A stretch of 64,000 nucleotides of DNA, taken from assembly GCF_036194065.1 (NCBI RefSeq), contig NZ_CP108095.1, positions 4,340,001 to 4,404,000 of the forward strand. Direction: 5' to 3'. The translations under genes were made by a program, and so were the position numbers. Numbering within the stretch: position 1 is the first letter of the stretch; every line of letters starts with the position of its first letter. Below are positions 53,300-61,406 of the stretch, one piece after another. The notes under the pieces are model-generated. The model was given only the letters and a program-made list of their open reading frames with translations. It had not been told where the DNA came from and ran no database searches. The stretch comes from Streptomyces sp. NBC_00239 (GTDB lineage: Bacteria > Actinomycetota > Actinomycetes > Streptomycetales > Streptomycetaceae).

Positions 53300-54106
53300 A
53301 TGCGAACCCTCCGCCTTGTGCCCGCGGCCCTCGTCGCCGCCCTTGCCATGACCGCCTGCGGTACCGACAGCGGTACGGCCACCGGCAGCGCCCCCGAGGG
53401 CGAAGCGCTGACCGGCATCAAGTGGAACGTCGAGAGCGTGACCGTGGACGGCAAGACGACCGCCGCCCCGGCCGGCGCCGACCTGGTGATCGAGGGGAAG
53501 GAAGCCAGCGGCAACTACGGCTGCAACCGCTTCACCGCCGACGTCACCACCGACGGTGCCACCCTGACCTTCAAGCCCGGCGCCACCACCACCATGGCCT
53601 GCGACGACATGGCGTTCGAGACCTTGTACGCCGGTGTCCTCAAGGGCGCGCTGAAGGCCGATGCGAGTGCCGACAAGCTCACCCTGACCGGCGCCGACGG
53701 GGACCGGATCAACCTGACCTCGAAGGCCGTCGCCCCGCCGAAGGCCGCCTCCTTCACCGGGACCAAGTGGTCCGTGGACGCGCTGGCCGGGGGCAGCTCC
53801 CCGCTGGACAGCGTCTCCTCCGTGCCCGAGGGCAAGTCGTACTTCACCGTGGGCAAGGACGGTTCGGTCCGCGGCAACCTGGGCTGCAACTCCTTCAACA
53901 CCACGGCCAAGATCGCCGGTGACACGGTCACCTTCGGTCCGATCGCCTCGACCCGGATGGCCTGCACCGGCCCCGAGGGCGACGCCGAGAAGGCGATGAC
54001 CGAGCTGCTGGGCTCCGGCGCACTGAAGGTCACGATCGAGGGCAACGCCCTGACGCTGACCGCGGACAGTGGCAAGAGTCTGGGTGCCAAGGCCCTCCGG
54101 AAGTAG
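53300..54106 (+). CDS. lipoprotein with two META domains
   Basis: A 268-residue lipoprotein. Lipobox MTAC ends the signal peptide at Cys20. Two META/HslJ-like domains follow: residues about 38-145, with GNYGCNRFTADV, and 150-265, with GNLGCNSFNTTAKI; each has a second conserved Cys (TMACDDM, RMACTGP) so two disulfides are likely. META-domain proteins are found in heat-inducible HslJ and other envelope-stress proteins, but function is poorly known. The duplication of the domain within one chain is common in actinobacteria. The start ATG 53300 is clean. Upstream is the DinB-like gene; downstream is the purF leader region. Confidence 0.87.
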   Translation: MRTLRLVPAALVAALAMTACGTDSGTATGSAPEGEALTGIKWNVESVTVDGKTTAAPAGADLVIEGKEASGNYGCNRFTADVTTDGATLTFKPGATTTMACDDMAFETLYAGVLKGALKADASADKLTLTGADGDRINLTSKAVAPPKAASFTGTKWSVDALAGGSSPLDSVSSVPEGKSYFTVGKDGSVRGNLGCNSFNTTAKIAGDTVTFGPIASTRMACTGPEGDAEKAMTELLGSGALKVTIEGNALTLTADSGKSLGAKALRK

Positions 54107-54120
54107 GCCGGCCGAGGCCT

Positions 54121-54202
54121 GAAAACGCCTCCCGGAGGGGCCTGCGGAACCCTTCGGGAGGCCCGCGCAGCGGGCCGGAAAGGCCGCTTCGGGGGTGTTT
54201 TC
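54121..54202. repeat. imperfect foldback sequence downstream of META lipoprotein
   Basis: Outer arms 54121-54137 (GAAAACGCCTCCCGGAG) and 54187-54202 (complement of GAAAACACCCCCGAAG) pair with a few mismatches and enclose a second hairpin, 54127-54162 (GCCTCCCG / CGGGAGGC). It may be the terminator of the META gene or a diverged mobile foldback. Confidence 0.5.
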
Positions 54203-54440
54203 GAGACGGAATCGGGACAACCGCTTCTTGGATGAAGCCACAATCCCGTCCGAGCCGGGAACCGCAGCCGATCAAGGCCCCCGGTAGTCGCTGCGAAGCG
54301 AAAGCGCGTACGCATGCTCTTGTAGGTCCCGACAAAAGAAACGCCTACAAATACGGAGGTGTCCGGTCACCCTCTGTGCTGTGACATTTCCCGGGTATCC
54401 CCAATTCGGACCAGTGGTCGATCTCGCCTACACTCAAGAT
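54203..54440. other. purF upstream region
   Basis: No gene is supported. An inverted repeat TTGTAGG / CCTACAA (54320-54326, 54344-54350) and a GGAGGT followed by no good start lie in it. A TACACT box at 54429-54434 sits 6 nt before the purF start. Regulatory function of the inverted repeat is unknown. Confidence 0.4.
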
Positions 54441-55958
54441 GTGCCTCGTGGTGATGGACGACTCAACCACGACCTGCTCCCCGGTGAGAAGGGCCCCCAG
54501 GACGCTTGCGGCGTCTTCGGTGTCTGGGCTCCGGGTGAAGAGGTCGCCAAGCTCACCTACTTCGGACTGTATGCATTGCAGCACCGCGGACAAGAGTCCG
54601 CGGGCATCGCTGTGAGCAACGGTTCCCAGATCCTCGTCTTCAAGGACATGGGCCTCGTGTCCCAGGTCTTCGACGAAACCTCCCTCGGCTCCCTCCAGGG
54701 CCATATCGCGGTCGGTCACGCCCGTTACTCGACCACCGGTGCCTCGGTGTGGGAGAACGCGCAGCCCACCTTCCGTGCCACGGCCCACGGCTCCATTGCC
54801 CTGGGTCACAACGGCAACCTGGTGAACACCGCCGAACTCGCCGAGATGGTCGCCGACCTGCCCCGGCAGGACGGCCGTGCCACCCAGGTGGCGGCCACCA
54901 ACGACACCGATCTCGTGACGGCCCTGCTGGCCGGCCAGACCGATGACGACGGCAAGCCGCTGACCATCGAGGAGTCGGCCACCAAGGTCCTCCCGCAGGT
55001 CAAGGGCGCCTTCTCGCTCGTCTTCATGGACGAGGGAACCCTCTACACCGCCCGTGACCCGCAGGGCATCCGCCCGCTGGTCCTAGGCCGCCTGGAGCGC
55101 GGCTGGGTGGTCGCGAGTGAGACCGCCGCCCTCGACATCTGCGGCGCCAGCTTCGTCCGCGAGGTCGAGCCGGGCGAGCTCATCGCGATCGACGAGAACG
55201 GCCTGCGCACCTCCCGATTCGCAGAAGCAAAGCCCAAGGGCTGTGTTTTCGAGTACGTCTACCTGGCGCGCCCGGACACCGACATCGCCGGCCGCAACGT
55301 GTACCTCTCGCGTGTCGAGATGGGCCGCAGGCTGGCGAAGGAAGCCCCGGTCGACGCCGATCTGGTGATAGCGACGCCCGAGTCCGGTACGCCGGCGGCC
55401 GTCGGCTACGCCGAGGCCAGCGGCATCCCCTACGGCTCCGGCCTGGTGAAGAACGCCTACGTGGGCCGGACCTTCATCCAGCCGTCCCAGACGATCCGCC
55501 AGCTCGGCATCCGTCTGAAGCTCAACCCGCTCAAGGAAGTCATCCGGGGCAAGCGCCTGGTGGTCGTCGACGACTCGATCGTCCGCGGCAACACCCAGCG
55601 CGCGCTCGTGAAGATGCTCCGCGAGGCCGGCGCGGCCGAGGTCCACATCCGGATCTCCTCCCCGCCGGTGAAGTGGCCGTGCTTCTTCGGCATCGACTTC
55701 GCCACCCGGGCGGAGCTGATCGCCAACGGCATGACGGTCGACGAGATCGCCACGTCGCTCGGCGCGGACTCGCTCTCGTACATCTCGCTCGATTCGATGA
55801 TCGAGGCGACGACCATCCAGAAGCCGAACCTCTGCCGGGCCTGCTTCGACGGCGTGTACCCCATGGAGCTGCCCGACCCGGAGCTCCTGGGCAAGCAGCT
55901 GCTGGAGAACGAGCTGGCGGGCGGCACGGATGCCGCCGACGCGCTCCGTCGCCCGTAA
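54441..55958 (+). CDS. purF: amidophosphoribosyltransferase
   Basis: A 505-residue enzyme that commits PRPP and glutamine to purine synthesis. The catalytic N-terminal cysteine of the mature protein is Cys23 (QDACGVFGVW), so a 22-residue propeptide must be removed, as in the Bacillus enzyme. The PRPP-binding loop reads LVVVDDSIVRGNTQRALV near residue 370, and cysteines for an iron-sulfur centre can be picked out (KWPCFFG, NLCRACFDG). I used GTG 54441, 6 nt after TACACT, because longer in-frame versions extend into a leader with no similarity to the family. It is followed by purM after 35 nt, and the two are probably co-transcribed. Confidence 0.96.
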   Translation: MPRGDGRLNHDLLPGEKGPQDACGVFGVWAPGEEVAKLTYFGLYALQHRGQESAGIAVSNGSQILVFKDMGLVSQVFDETSLGSLQGHIAVGHARYSTTGASVWENAQPTFRATAHGSIALGHNGNLVNTAELAEMVADLPRQDGRATQVAATNDTDLVTALLAGQTDDDGKPLTIEESATKVLPQVKGAFSLVFMDEGTLYTARDPQGIRPLVLGRLERGWVVASETAALDICGASFVREVEPGELIAIDENGLRTSRFAEAKPKGCVFEYVYLARPDTDIAGRNVYLSRVEMGRRLAKEAPVDADLVIATPESGTPAAVGYAEASGIPYGSGLVKNAYVGRTFIQPSQTIRQLGIRLKLNPLKEVIRGKRLVVVDDSIVRGNTQRALVKMLREAGAAEVHIRISSPPVKWPCFFGIDFATRAELIANGMTVDEIATSLGADSLSYISLDSMIEATTIQKPNLCRACFDGVYPMELPDPELLGKQLLENELAGGTDAADALRRP

Positions 55959-55993
55959 GACACCCGCAGTACGACACGAAAGTTCTCAACCCC

Positions 55994-57088
55994 ATGAGTG
56001 CTGAGTCCTTTGTTCCTGCTCCGCAGGCTGGCACCGGTGCCAGCTACGCGTCCGCGGGCGTCGACATCGAGGCGGGCGACCGCGCCGTCGAGCTGATGAA
56101 GGAGTGGGTGAAGAAGACGCAGCGCCCCGAGGTCCTCGGCGGCCTCGGCGGTTTCGCCGGCCTCTTCGACGCCTCCGCCCTCAAGAGGTACGAGCGTCCG
56201 CTGCTCGCCTCGGCCACCGACGGCGTCGGCACGAAGGTCGACATCGCCCGGCAGATGGGCGTGTACGACACGATCGGCCACGACCTGGTGGCGATGGTCA
56301 TGGACGACATCGTCGTCTGCGGCGCCGAGCCGCTCTTCATGACCGACTACATCTGCGTCGGCAAGGTCCACCCCGAGCGCGTCGCCCAGATCGTCAAGGG
56401 CATCGCCGAGGGCTGTGTGCTGGCCGGCTGCGCGCTGGTCGGCGGCGAGACGGCGGAGCACCCGGGCCTGCTGGGCCCGGACGACTTCGACGTGGCCGGC
56501 GCCGGCACCGGTGTCGTGGAGTACGACCACCTGCTCGGTGCGGATCGCATCCGTACGGGGGACGCGGTGATCGCGATGGCGTCCTCCGGACTTCACTCGA
56601 ACGGGTACTCGCTGGTGCGGCACGTGCTCTTCGACCGGGCCGGGCTGGCCCTGGACAAGGAGATCCCGGAGTTCGGCCGGACCCTCGGCGAGGAGCTCCT
56701 GGAGCCCACCAAGATCTACTCGCTGGACTGCCTGGCGCTCACCCGGACCGCCGAGGTGCACGCGTTCTCGCACATCACCGGCGGCGGGCTCGCGGCCAAC
56801 CTGGCCCGCGTGATCCCGGACCACCTGCACGCCACGGTCGACCGCGCCACCTGGACCCCGGGTGCGGTGTTCGACCTCGTCGGCAAGGCCGGCCGGGTGG
56901 AGCAGCTGGAGCTGGAGAAGACCCTCAACATGGGTGTCGGCATGATGGCCGTCGTGCCCCAGGAAGCCGTCGAGCCGGCGCTCGCCGTGCTGGCCGACCG
57001 CGGTGTCGACGCGTGGGTCGCGGGCGAGATCCTCGACCGCGGCGACCACGCCGAGGGTGCGACCCTCACCGGTACGTACGCCGTCTGA
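55994..57088 (+). CDS. purM: phosphoribosylaminoimidazole synthetase
   Basis: A 364-residue AIR synthetase (step 5 of IMP synthesis) of the PurM/PurL superfamily. Diagnostic blocks are LLASATDGVGTKVDIARQMG, VAMVMDDIVVCGAEPLFMTD, and FSHITGGGLAANLARVIPDH. An N-terminal extension of about 12 residues (SAESFVPAPQAGTG) precedes the core. ATG 55994 starts 35 nt after purF. Two strong terminators follow. Confidence 0.97.
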   Translation: MSAESFVPAPQAGTGASYASAGVDIEAGDRAVELMKEWVKKTQRPEVLGGLGGFAGLFDASALKRYERPLLASATDGVGTKVDIARQMGVYDTIGHDLVAMVMDDIVVCGAEPLFMTDYICVGKVHPERVAQIVKGIAEGCVLAGCALVGGETAEHPGLLGPDDFDVAGAGTGVVEYDHLLGADRIRTGDAVIAMASSGLHSNGYSLVRHVLFDRAGLALDKEIPEFGRTLGEELLEPTKIYSLDCLALTRTAEVHAFSHITGGGLAANLARVIPDHLHATVDRATWTPGAVFDLVGKAGRVEQLELEKTLNMGVGMMAVVPQEAVEPALAVLADRGVDAWVAGEILDRGDHAEGATLTGTYAV

Positions 57089-57120
57089 CCTGCTGATTTC
57101 CAGCCGACTATCGGTTGATC

Positions 57121-57160
57121 CAGGTGAGGGGAGCGGGCTTCGGCCCGCTCCCCTCACCTG
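57121..57160 (+). terminator. purM terminator with UUCG tetraloop
   Basis: A perfect 18-bp stem (CAGGTGAGGGGAGCGGGC and its complement) closed by a cUUCGg tetraloop, 32 nt after the purM stop, followed by a T-rich tract. Confidence 0.92.
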
Positions 57161-57189
57161 CTTCACGGCCTTTTGTTTTCGAGCAGCAC

Positions 57190-57234
57190 TGAACCCGGTC
57201 CGGGGCAAGCCCCGGACCGGGTTCAGACGTTTTT
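57190..57234. terminator. second terminator between purM and DUF3073 gene
   Basis: A 16-bp stem (TGAACCCGGTCCGGGG and its complement), loop CAAG, then GACGTTTTT. It can end transcription from both sides. Confidence 0.9.
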
Positions 57235-57252
57235 CAGCTGTTCAGCTTGGAA

Positions 57253-57516
57253 TCAAGCACCGCGACGCTGCTGGGACGGACCGGACTCTTCGTCCTCGTC
57301 GTCGTCCTCGTTGTACAGCTCCGCATAGCGGGCGTACGGGTCGTCTTCCTCGTCGTCCTCTTCGAACGGCTCGCCATTCGGCGGCTGGTTCGAAACCGGA
57401 ACCGGAGTAGATGCGCCCAGCTCGTTGGCCAGACGCGACAAGTCAGTCCCGCCGCTGCTGTACTTCAGCTGGCGGGCGACCTTCGTCTGCTTGGCCTTTG
57501 CCCGGCCGCGCCCCAT
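57253..57516 (-). CDS. DUF3073 acidic-tailed small protein
   Basis: An 87-residue protein starting MGRGRAKAKQTKVARQLKYS, a strongly basic N-terminus, followed by a very acidic C-terminal half (EEDDEEDDPYARYAEL, EDDDEDEESG). This is the pattern of the actinobacterial DUF3073 family. The two charged halves suggest binding of nucleic acid or of a charged partner, but no function is known to me. ATG 57516 has a GAGGGG upstream. It is convergent with purM across two terminators. As I recall, DUF3073 genes often sit next to the purM locus in Streptomyces. Confidence 0.85.
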   Translation of the reverse strand: MGRGRAKAKQTKVARQLKYSSGGTDLSRLANELGASTPVPVSNQPPNGEPFEEDDEEDDPYARYAELYNEDDDEDEESGPSQQRRGA

Positions 57517-57798
57517 GGCTCGACCCCCTCGGTGACGGGGCTCGACGGCCCCAGAGTCTTGACACGCGTTCATGATTCGGAACGGACTCTCCGCAGAGAG
57601 ACCGGTCCGTAGGGCTTCAACGGTACCTGCTTCCGCGGCCATACGGTACGCCGCCCGCATGACGCGCCTCGGCGCAGTGCCTGCGAGACGCCCCGTACTC
57701 GCTGGTCAGCTGCGATTTTAGCTCCTTATTGACGGACGACCCGCCGAAGCGGGGTGAGTCTCACCACGCCGGCTCCGGCGGGTCGCCCGGAGGAGTCG

Positions 57799-58905
57799 CT
57801 ACGCGGTGCGTGCGGCGCGCGCCTCGGACATCCGCTGCTCGGCGATCCGGTCGGCCGCGGCGGCCGGCGGAATGCCATCCGCCTTCGCACGGGCAAAGAT
57901 CTCCAGGGTGGTGTCGAAGATCTTCGTGGCCTTGACCTTGCAGCGGTCGAAGTCGAAGCCGTGCAGCTCGTCGGCGACCTGGATGACACCGCCGGCGTTC
58001 ACGACGTAGTCGGGCGCGTAGAGGATCCCGCGGTCCGCGAGGTCCTTCTCGACGCCGGGGTGCGCGAGCTGGTTGTTCGCGGCGCCGCAGACGATCGTCG
58101 CGGTGAGCACCGGGACGGAGTCGTCGTTGAGCGCGCCGCCGAGTGCGCAGGGGGCGTAGATGTCCAGGCCCTCGGTGCGGATCAGCGTCTCCGTGTCGGC
58201 CACGGCGGTGACCTGGGGGTGCTTGGCGAGGATCCGGTCGACGGACTCCTGGCGGACGTCCGTGATCACGACCTCCGCGCCGTCCTCCAGGAGGTGCTCG
58301 ACGAGGTAGTGGCCGACCTTGCCGACGCCCACGACGCCGACCTTGCGGCCGCGCAGCGTCGGGTCGCCCCACCGGTGCTGGGCGCTGGCGCGCATGCCCT
58401 GGAAGACGCCGTACGCGGTGAGCACGGAGGAGTCGCCGGCGCCGCCGTTCTCGGGGGAGCGGCCGGTCGCCCAGCGCGTCTCACGGGCCACCACGTCCAT
58501 GTCGGCGACGTAGGTGCCGACGTCGCACGCGGTGACGTAGCGGCCGCCGAGGGACTCCACGAACCGGCCGTAGGCCAGCAGCAGTTCCTCGGACTTCAGG
58601 ACGTCCGGGTCGCCGATGATCACGGCCTTGCCGCCGCCGTGGTCGAGGCCGGCCAGCGCGTTCTTGTACGACATGCCGCGCGACAGGTTGAGGGCGTCGA
58701 GCACGGCCTCCTCGTCGGACGCGTACGCGTGGAACCGGGTGCCGCCGAGGGCCGGGCCCAGGGCGGTCGAGTGGATGGCGATGACGGCCTTCAGGCCGGT
58801 GGCGCGGTCCTGGCACAGCACGACTTGCTCATGGCCTCCCTGCTCCGAGCGGAACAGGGTGTGCAGGACGCCGTCGGTCATTTCGGTCACGGTGGTGACT
58901 CCCAT
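57799..58905 (-). CDS. vdh: valine (branched-chain amino acid) dehydrogenase
   Basis: A 368-residue NAD-dependent dehydrogenase of the Glu/Leu/Phe/Val family, which deaminates L-valine and related amino acids to 2-keto acids. These feed branched-chain fatty acid and polyketide starter units. Active-site lysines are Lys81 (SYKNALAG) and Lys93 (DHGGGKAV), and the Rossmann motif [12 protein letters not shown] is at about residues 188-199. Sequence and position beside a purM-DUF3073 pair match Streptomyces vdh as I recall. The ATG at 58905 is used; an in-frame ATG at the Met of the MTDGVLH segment is eight codons later and could be the actual start. Confidence 0.93.
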   Translation of the reverse strand: MGVTTVTEMTDGVLHTLFRSEQGGHEQVVLCQDRATGLKAVIAIHSTALGPALGGTRFHAYASDEEAVLDALNLSRGMSYKNALAGLDHGGGKAVIIGDPDVLKSEELLLAYGRFVESLGGRYVTACDVGTYVADMDVVARETRWATGRSPENGGAGDSSVLTAYGVFQGMRASAQHRWGDPTLRGRKVGVVGVGKVGHYLVEHLLEDGAEVVITDVRQESVDRILAKHPQVTAVADTETLIRTEGLDIYAPCALGGALNDDSVPVLTATIVCGAANNQLAHPGVEKDLADRGILYAPDYVVNAGGVIQVADELHGFDFDRCKVKATKIFDTTLEIFARAKADGIPPAAAADRIAEQRMSEARAARTA

Positions 58906-59054
58906 AAGAGATGCGGCGGGGGCCCTCCTGCGGGTGGGGGAGGGCGTGTGGGAGCAGCGTAAGACCTGCGGGGCGCCCGTAGGTGCCGGGTGCCGAGGAT
59001 CACCCCCCGCCGGGAGTACGCGTAGCCGGCGGGGCCGTGGGGGAAGAGGTGGGG

Positions 59055-59888
59055 GTGACCGATTCCCTCACCGTCCCGTACGCCTCCTACCTGCGGGTGT
59101 ACGAGCCCCTGGCGGCCTTTGAGGAGCCCGAGCGCACCCACTGGTCGGACTACGCCCGCCGTGGGGCCGCGCCGGGCTACCAGGACGAACTGCGGCGGTC
59201 GCTGGCGGATTTGGTTCCGGTGCCGCCGGTGGGGGTGCCGGTGCACGAGAGTGCGGACGCCTTCACGGCCACCGTGGACGGGGTGCTGCTCGTCTGTCCG
59301 TGGCGGACCCGGCTGCGCGGCTGGCTGGCGCTGCGCGAGCTGGCGGAGGAGTTCCCCGCCCCGGTGCTGGACCTGGCGCTGCCCCCGGTGGTGCGTCTGC
59401 AGGCGCAGGCGGACTACGAGCGGTGGCGGGAGCGGAACCCGGACGCCCGGCCGTGGATCCGCACGGCGGTCTGGCAGGTGCCGCTGCGCTGGTTCGTCCT
59501 GGTGGCGGACGAGGAGCGGGAGTACGTGCCTGGGGAACTGCTGCGCTACCGGACGCCGATGGTGCAGGCCCGGCGGCGGCTGGCGCGGGCGCTGCGGGTG
59601 CTGCGGCGCTCGGACGAGGAGCACGGCACCGGAGCGGCGCTGGCGGCCGGGCTGGTGGAGGTGGGCACCTGGCTGGAGGAGTTCCACCCGCGCTCGATGG
59701 TCGAGGTGGACTACGGCGGTCTGGTGCACGCGCTGCCGGCGGCGGGTCTGGAGGCGGACCACTCGGCGGCGGAGCTGGCCGCCGGGCTGGCGGCGATGGG
59801 CGCCGGGGACGCCGACGGGGCCGGCGAGGTGTACGAGATTCTGGCGGCGCGCTGGCGCGCGGTACGCGAAAGACTGTTCGCCAACTGA
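59055..59888 (+). CDS. conserved hypothetical protein
   Basis: A 277-residue soluble protein with no recognised domain. It contains repeated acidic and aromatic segments ([60 protein letters not shown]) and no signal peptide, membrane helix or cysteine pair. The sequence looks like a helix-rich cytoplasmic protein. I chose GTG 59055 because a GGGGAAGAGGTGGGGG stretch precedes it and earlier in-frame sequence is poor. It is divergent from vdh and upstream of bldC, a conserved Streptomyces arrangement as I remember it. The role is unknown; association with development is only a guess from position. Confidence 0.7.
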   Translation: MTDSLTVPYASYLRVYEPLAAFEEPERTHWSDYARRGAAPGYQDELRRSLADLVPVPPVGVPVHESADAFTATVDGVLLVCPWRTRLRGWLALRELAEEFPAPVLDLALPPVVRLQAQADYERWRERNPDARPWIRTAVWQVPLRWFVLVADEEREYVPGELLRYRTPMVQARRRLARALRVLRRSDEEHGTGAALAAGLVEVGTWLEEFHPRSMVEVDYGGLVHALPAAGLEADHSAAELAAGLAAMGAGDADGAGEVYEILAARWRAVRERLFAN

Positions 59889-60382
59889 AGCGGATGACAT
59901 GATTCCGCCCATAGGTAACACTCGGGGCTTTGTTCCGGGACCTACGTCCCGATCCGGGCCATTGGCCCAAGCGTGACGGACCGCACTAATTTCACCCTTG
60001 CGCCGTTACCCCACCCTCGTGCCAAAATAGGACAAGGAGTCCGGGGAGGGTTCCTTCCGCCCAAGTTCGGGCGGAATGCTTGGTATTGCACTCTATGGGG
60101 GGTCTTTGCGGCTCCCGATCGCTGTGTGACTGATCGTCACTGTGGGGTGACTGTCCGTTATGGGCTGGTCCATCGGCTTCCGTCGCGGATGAACACCTCA
60201 GAGGGCAATTCCATCGGTTTGGCCGACGAGGCTGGACGGATGGTGTAGTTGTAGTGCCGAGGACAAGCCGTTCGTCCTATAACCGACTCGGCCCGCGTAT
60301 GTCCATTTCGGGCAACGCGGGCCAAGGTGCAGAATTTAGAGGAAAGAACCGAGATGGTTCGGTTCTCCCGAGGAGGCCGCTC
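59889..60382. other. bldC upstream/leader region
   Basis: About 495 nt with no gene. It includes a perfect hairpin (TTCCGCCC / GGGCGGAA, 60055-60076). Several TANNNT hexamers are candidate -10 boxes. A hairpin just before the ribosome binding site is listed separately. The length suggests complex regulation. Confidence 0.55.
60345..60366 (+). promoter_or_regulatory. hairpin adjoining the bldC ribosome binding site
   Basis: An 8-bp perfect stem (AGAACCGA / TCGGTTCT, 6-nt loop) ends 4 nt before the AGGAGG (60371-60376) of bldC. It could affect ribosome access or mRNA stability; this is inference. Confidence 0.55.
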
Positions 60383-60589
60383 ATGACCGCTCGCACCCCT
60401 GATGCCGAGCCGCTGCTGACCCCGGCTGAGGTTGCCACCATGTTCCGCGTGGACCCGAAGACGGTTACCCGCTGGGCCAAGGCCGGCAAGCTCACGTCCA
60501 TCCGCACGCTGGGTGGGCACCGCCGTTACCGCGAGGCTGAGGTCCGCGCCCTGCTTGCGGGAATTCCGCAGCAGCGCAGCGAGGCCTGA
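60383..60589 (+). CDS. bldC: developmental regulator BldC
   Basis: A 68-residue MerR-like single winged helix-turn-helix protein: LLTPAEVATMFRVDPKTVTR, then WAKAGKLTSIRTLGGHRRYR. BldC represses early development in Streptomyces, prolonging vegetative growth, and binds direct repeats co-operatively as a string of monomers. The length and sequence match S. coelicolor BldC as I remember it. ATG 60383 has AGGAGG 6 nt upstream. A 495-nt leader precedes it and a rho-independent terminator follows at 60697. Confidence 0.96.
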   Translation: MTARTPDAEPLLTPAEVATMFRVDPKTVTRWAKAGKLTSIRTLGGHRRYREAEVRALLAGIPQQRSEA

Positions 60590-60696
60590 GTACCGCAGCA
60601 CCCCTGTTTTGCCGGGCGTTTATCGGGTCCCCCAATCCGGTAACCCCACCTAGCTTCATGCGGCCGGACCTGCCCCAACAGGCTCCGTTGTCGTCG

Positions 60697-60734
60697 ATCG
60701 CGCTGGACTCCGCCGGGTCCAGCGCGATTTTTTT
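60697..60734 (+). terminator. rho-independent terminator after bldC
   Basis: A 12-bp stem (ATCGCGCTGGAC and its complement) with an 8-nt loop, followed by a run of seven T residues. An unusually classical terminator for this genome. Confidence 0.92.
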
Positions 60735-61207
60735 GTGCCCGTGGGGCGGCCGTGGGCGGGTCCGCACGGGGAGGGTGAGGGGGCCGGCGCCGAGCCTTCC
60801 GGGGAGGTGCAATTGCACATATTAAATTGAGCCGGCGTATGCATGCGATAAATGTGCGAGTTCCAAAAACTCATGTGGTGACACCCGTCACATCTGATAC
60901 CTCTTGTACATCCGGCATTGCACCCGTAAGGGGACTCCTCGGGTGAGACCGGTCATGCGGACGGGGGACTTCGGGCCCGCCGGAACCGATCGGCTAATCG
61001 GAATTAATCATTCCGCTCGAACGGCATGCCGAAACCTCCGACGGTGAGACTTCTGAGGTCCGTGTGATTCCGGGAGGGGTCCGGGGCCGACTCCGGGACT
61101 CGGACCCGGAGGTGCGCCTGCGGCCGGACGGAGGGGCCGGGAGGGCCCTGGAGAGGAGCGGGAGGGGCCGGGGGGAGCAGCCGGGAGCCTGGAGGGGCCG
61201 GGAACGG
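60735..61207. other. gene-free stretch with AT-rich core
   Basis: About 470 nt without a supportable gene. Positions about 60805-60920 and 60985-61020 are much AT-richer than the rest of the window (for instance ATATTAAATTGAG and CGGAATTAATCATTCC) and contain small palindromes (TGCAATTGCA, GCATGC). The part from about 61100 to 61200 is strongly G/A-biased. No RNA gene was recognised; a silenced promoter region or insertion scar is possible. Confidence 0.45.
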
Positions 61208-61244
61208 GTCAGGGCCCGCATCTGCGAGAGATGCGGGCCCTGAC
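61208..61244 (-). terminator. hairpin terminator after tRNA-Asp
   Basis: A 16-bp perfect stem (GTCAGGGCCCGCATCT and its complement) with a 5-nt loop, 7 nt beyond the tRNA 3' end. Confidence 0.87.
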
Positions 61245-61251
61245 TCTTATG

Positions 61252-61325
61252 CGAACCTGACGGGACTTGAACCCGCGACCTCCACCTTGACAGGGTGGCG
61301 AGCTAACCAACTGCTCCACAGGTCC
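61252..61325 (-). tRNA. tRNA-Asp (anticodon GTC)
   Basis: A 74-nt tRNA: acceptor GGACCTG / CAGGTTC with one G-U pair, D-loop with GG, anticodon stem CCACC / GGTGG around CTGTCAA (anticodon GTC), T-loop TTCAAGT. CCA is not encoded. Confidence 0.96.
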
Positions 61326-61406
61326 TTGATTTGCGGCCGCTGGGCGGCTGCGAATCAGACTGTACCGCAGCTCAGGGGGTGTAGTCGAACCCGATCACGC
61401 GGGGGG

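Noticed and set aside
54375..54383. Very short upstream frame (GTG CTG TGA) before purF
   Set aside because: Two codons with poor spacing to the GGAGGT; chance occurrence is likely and the purF start has its own -10 box.
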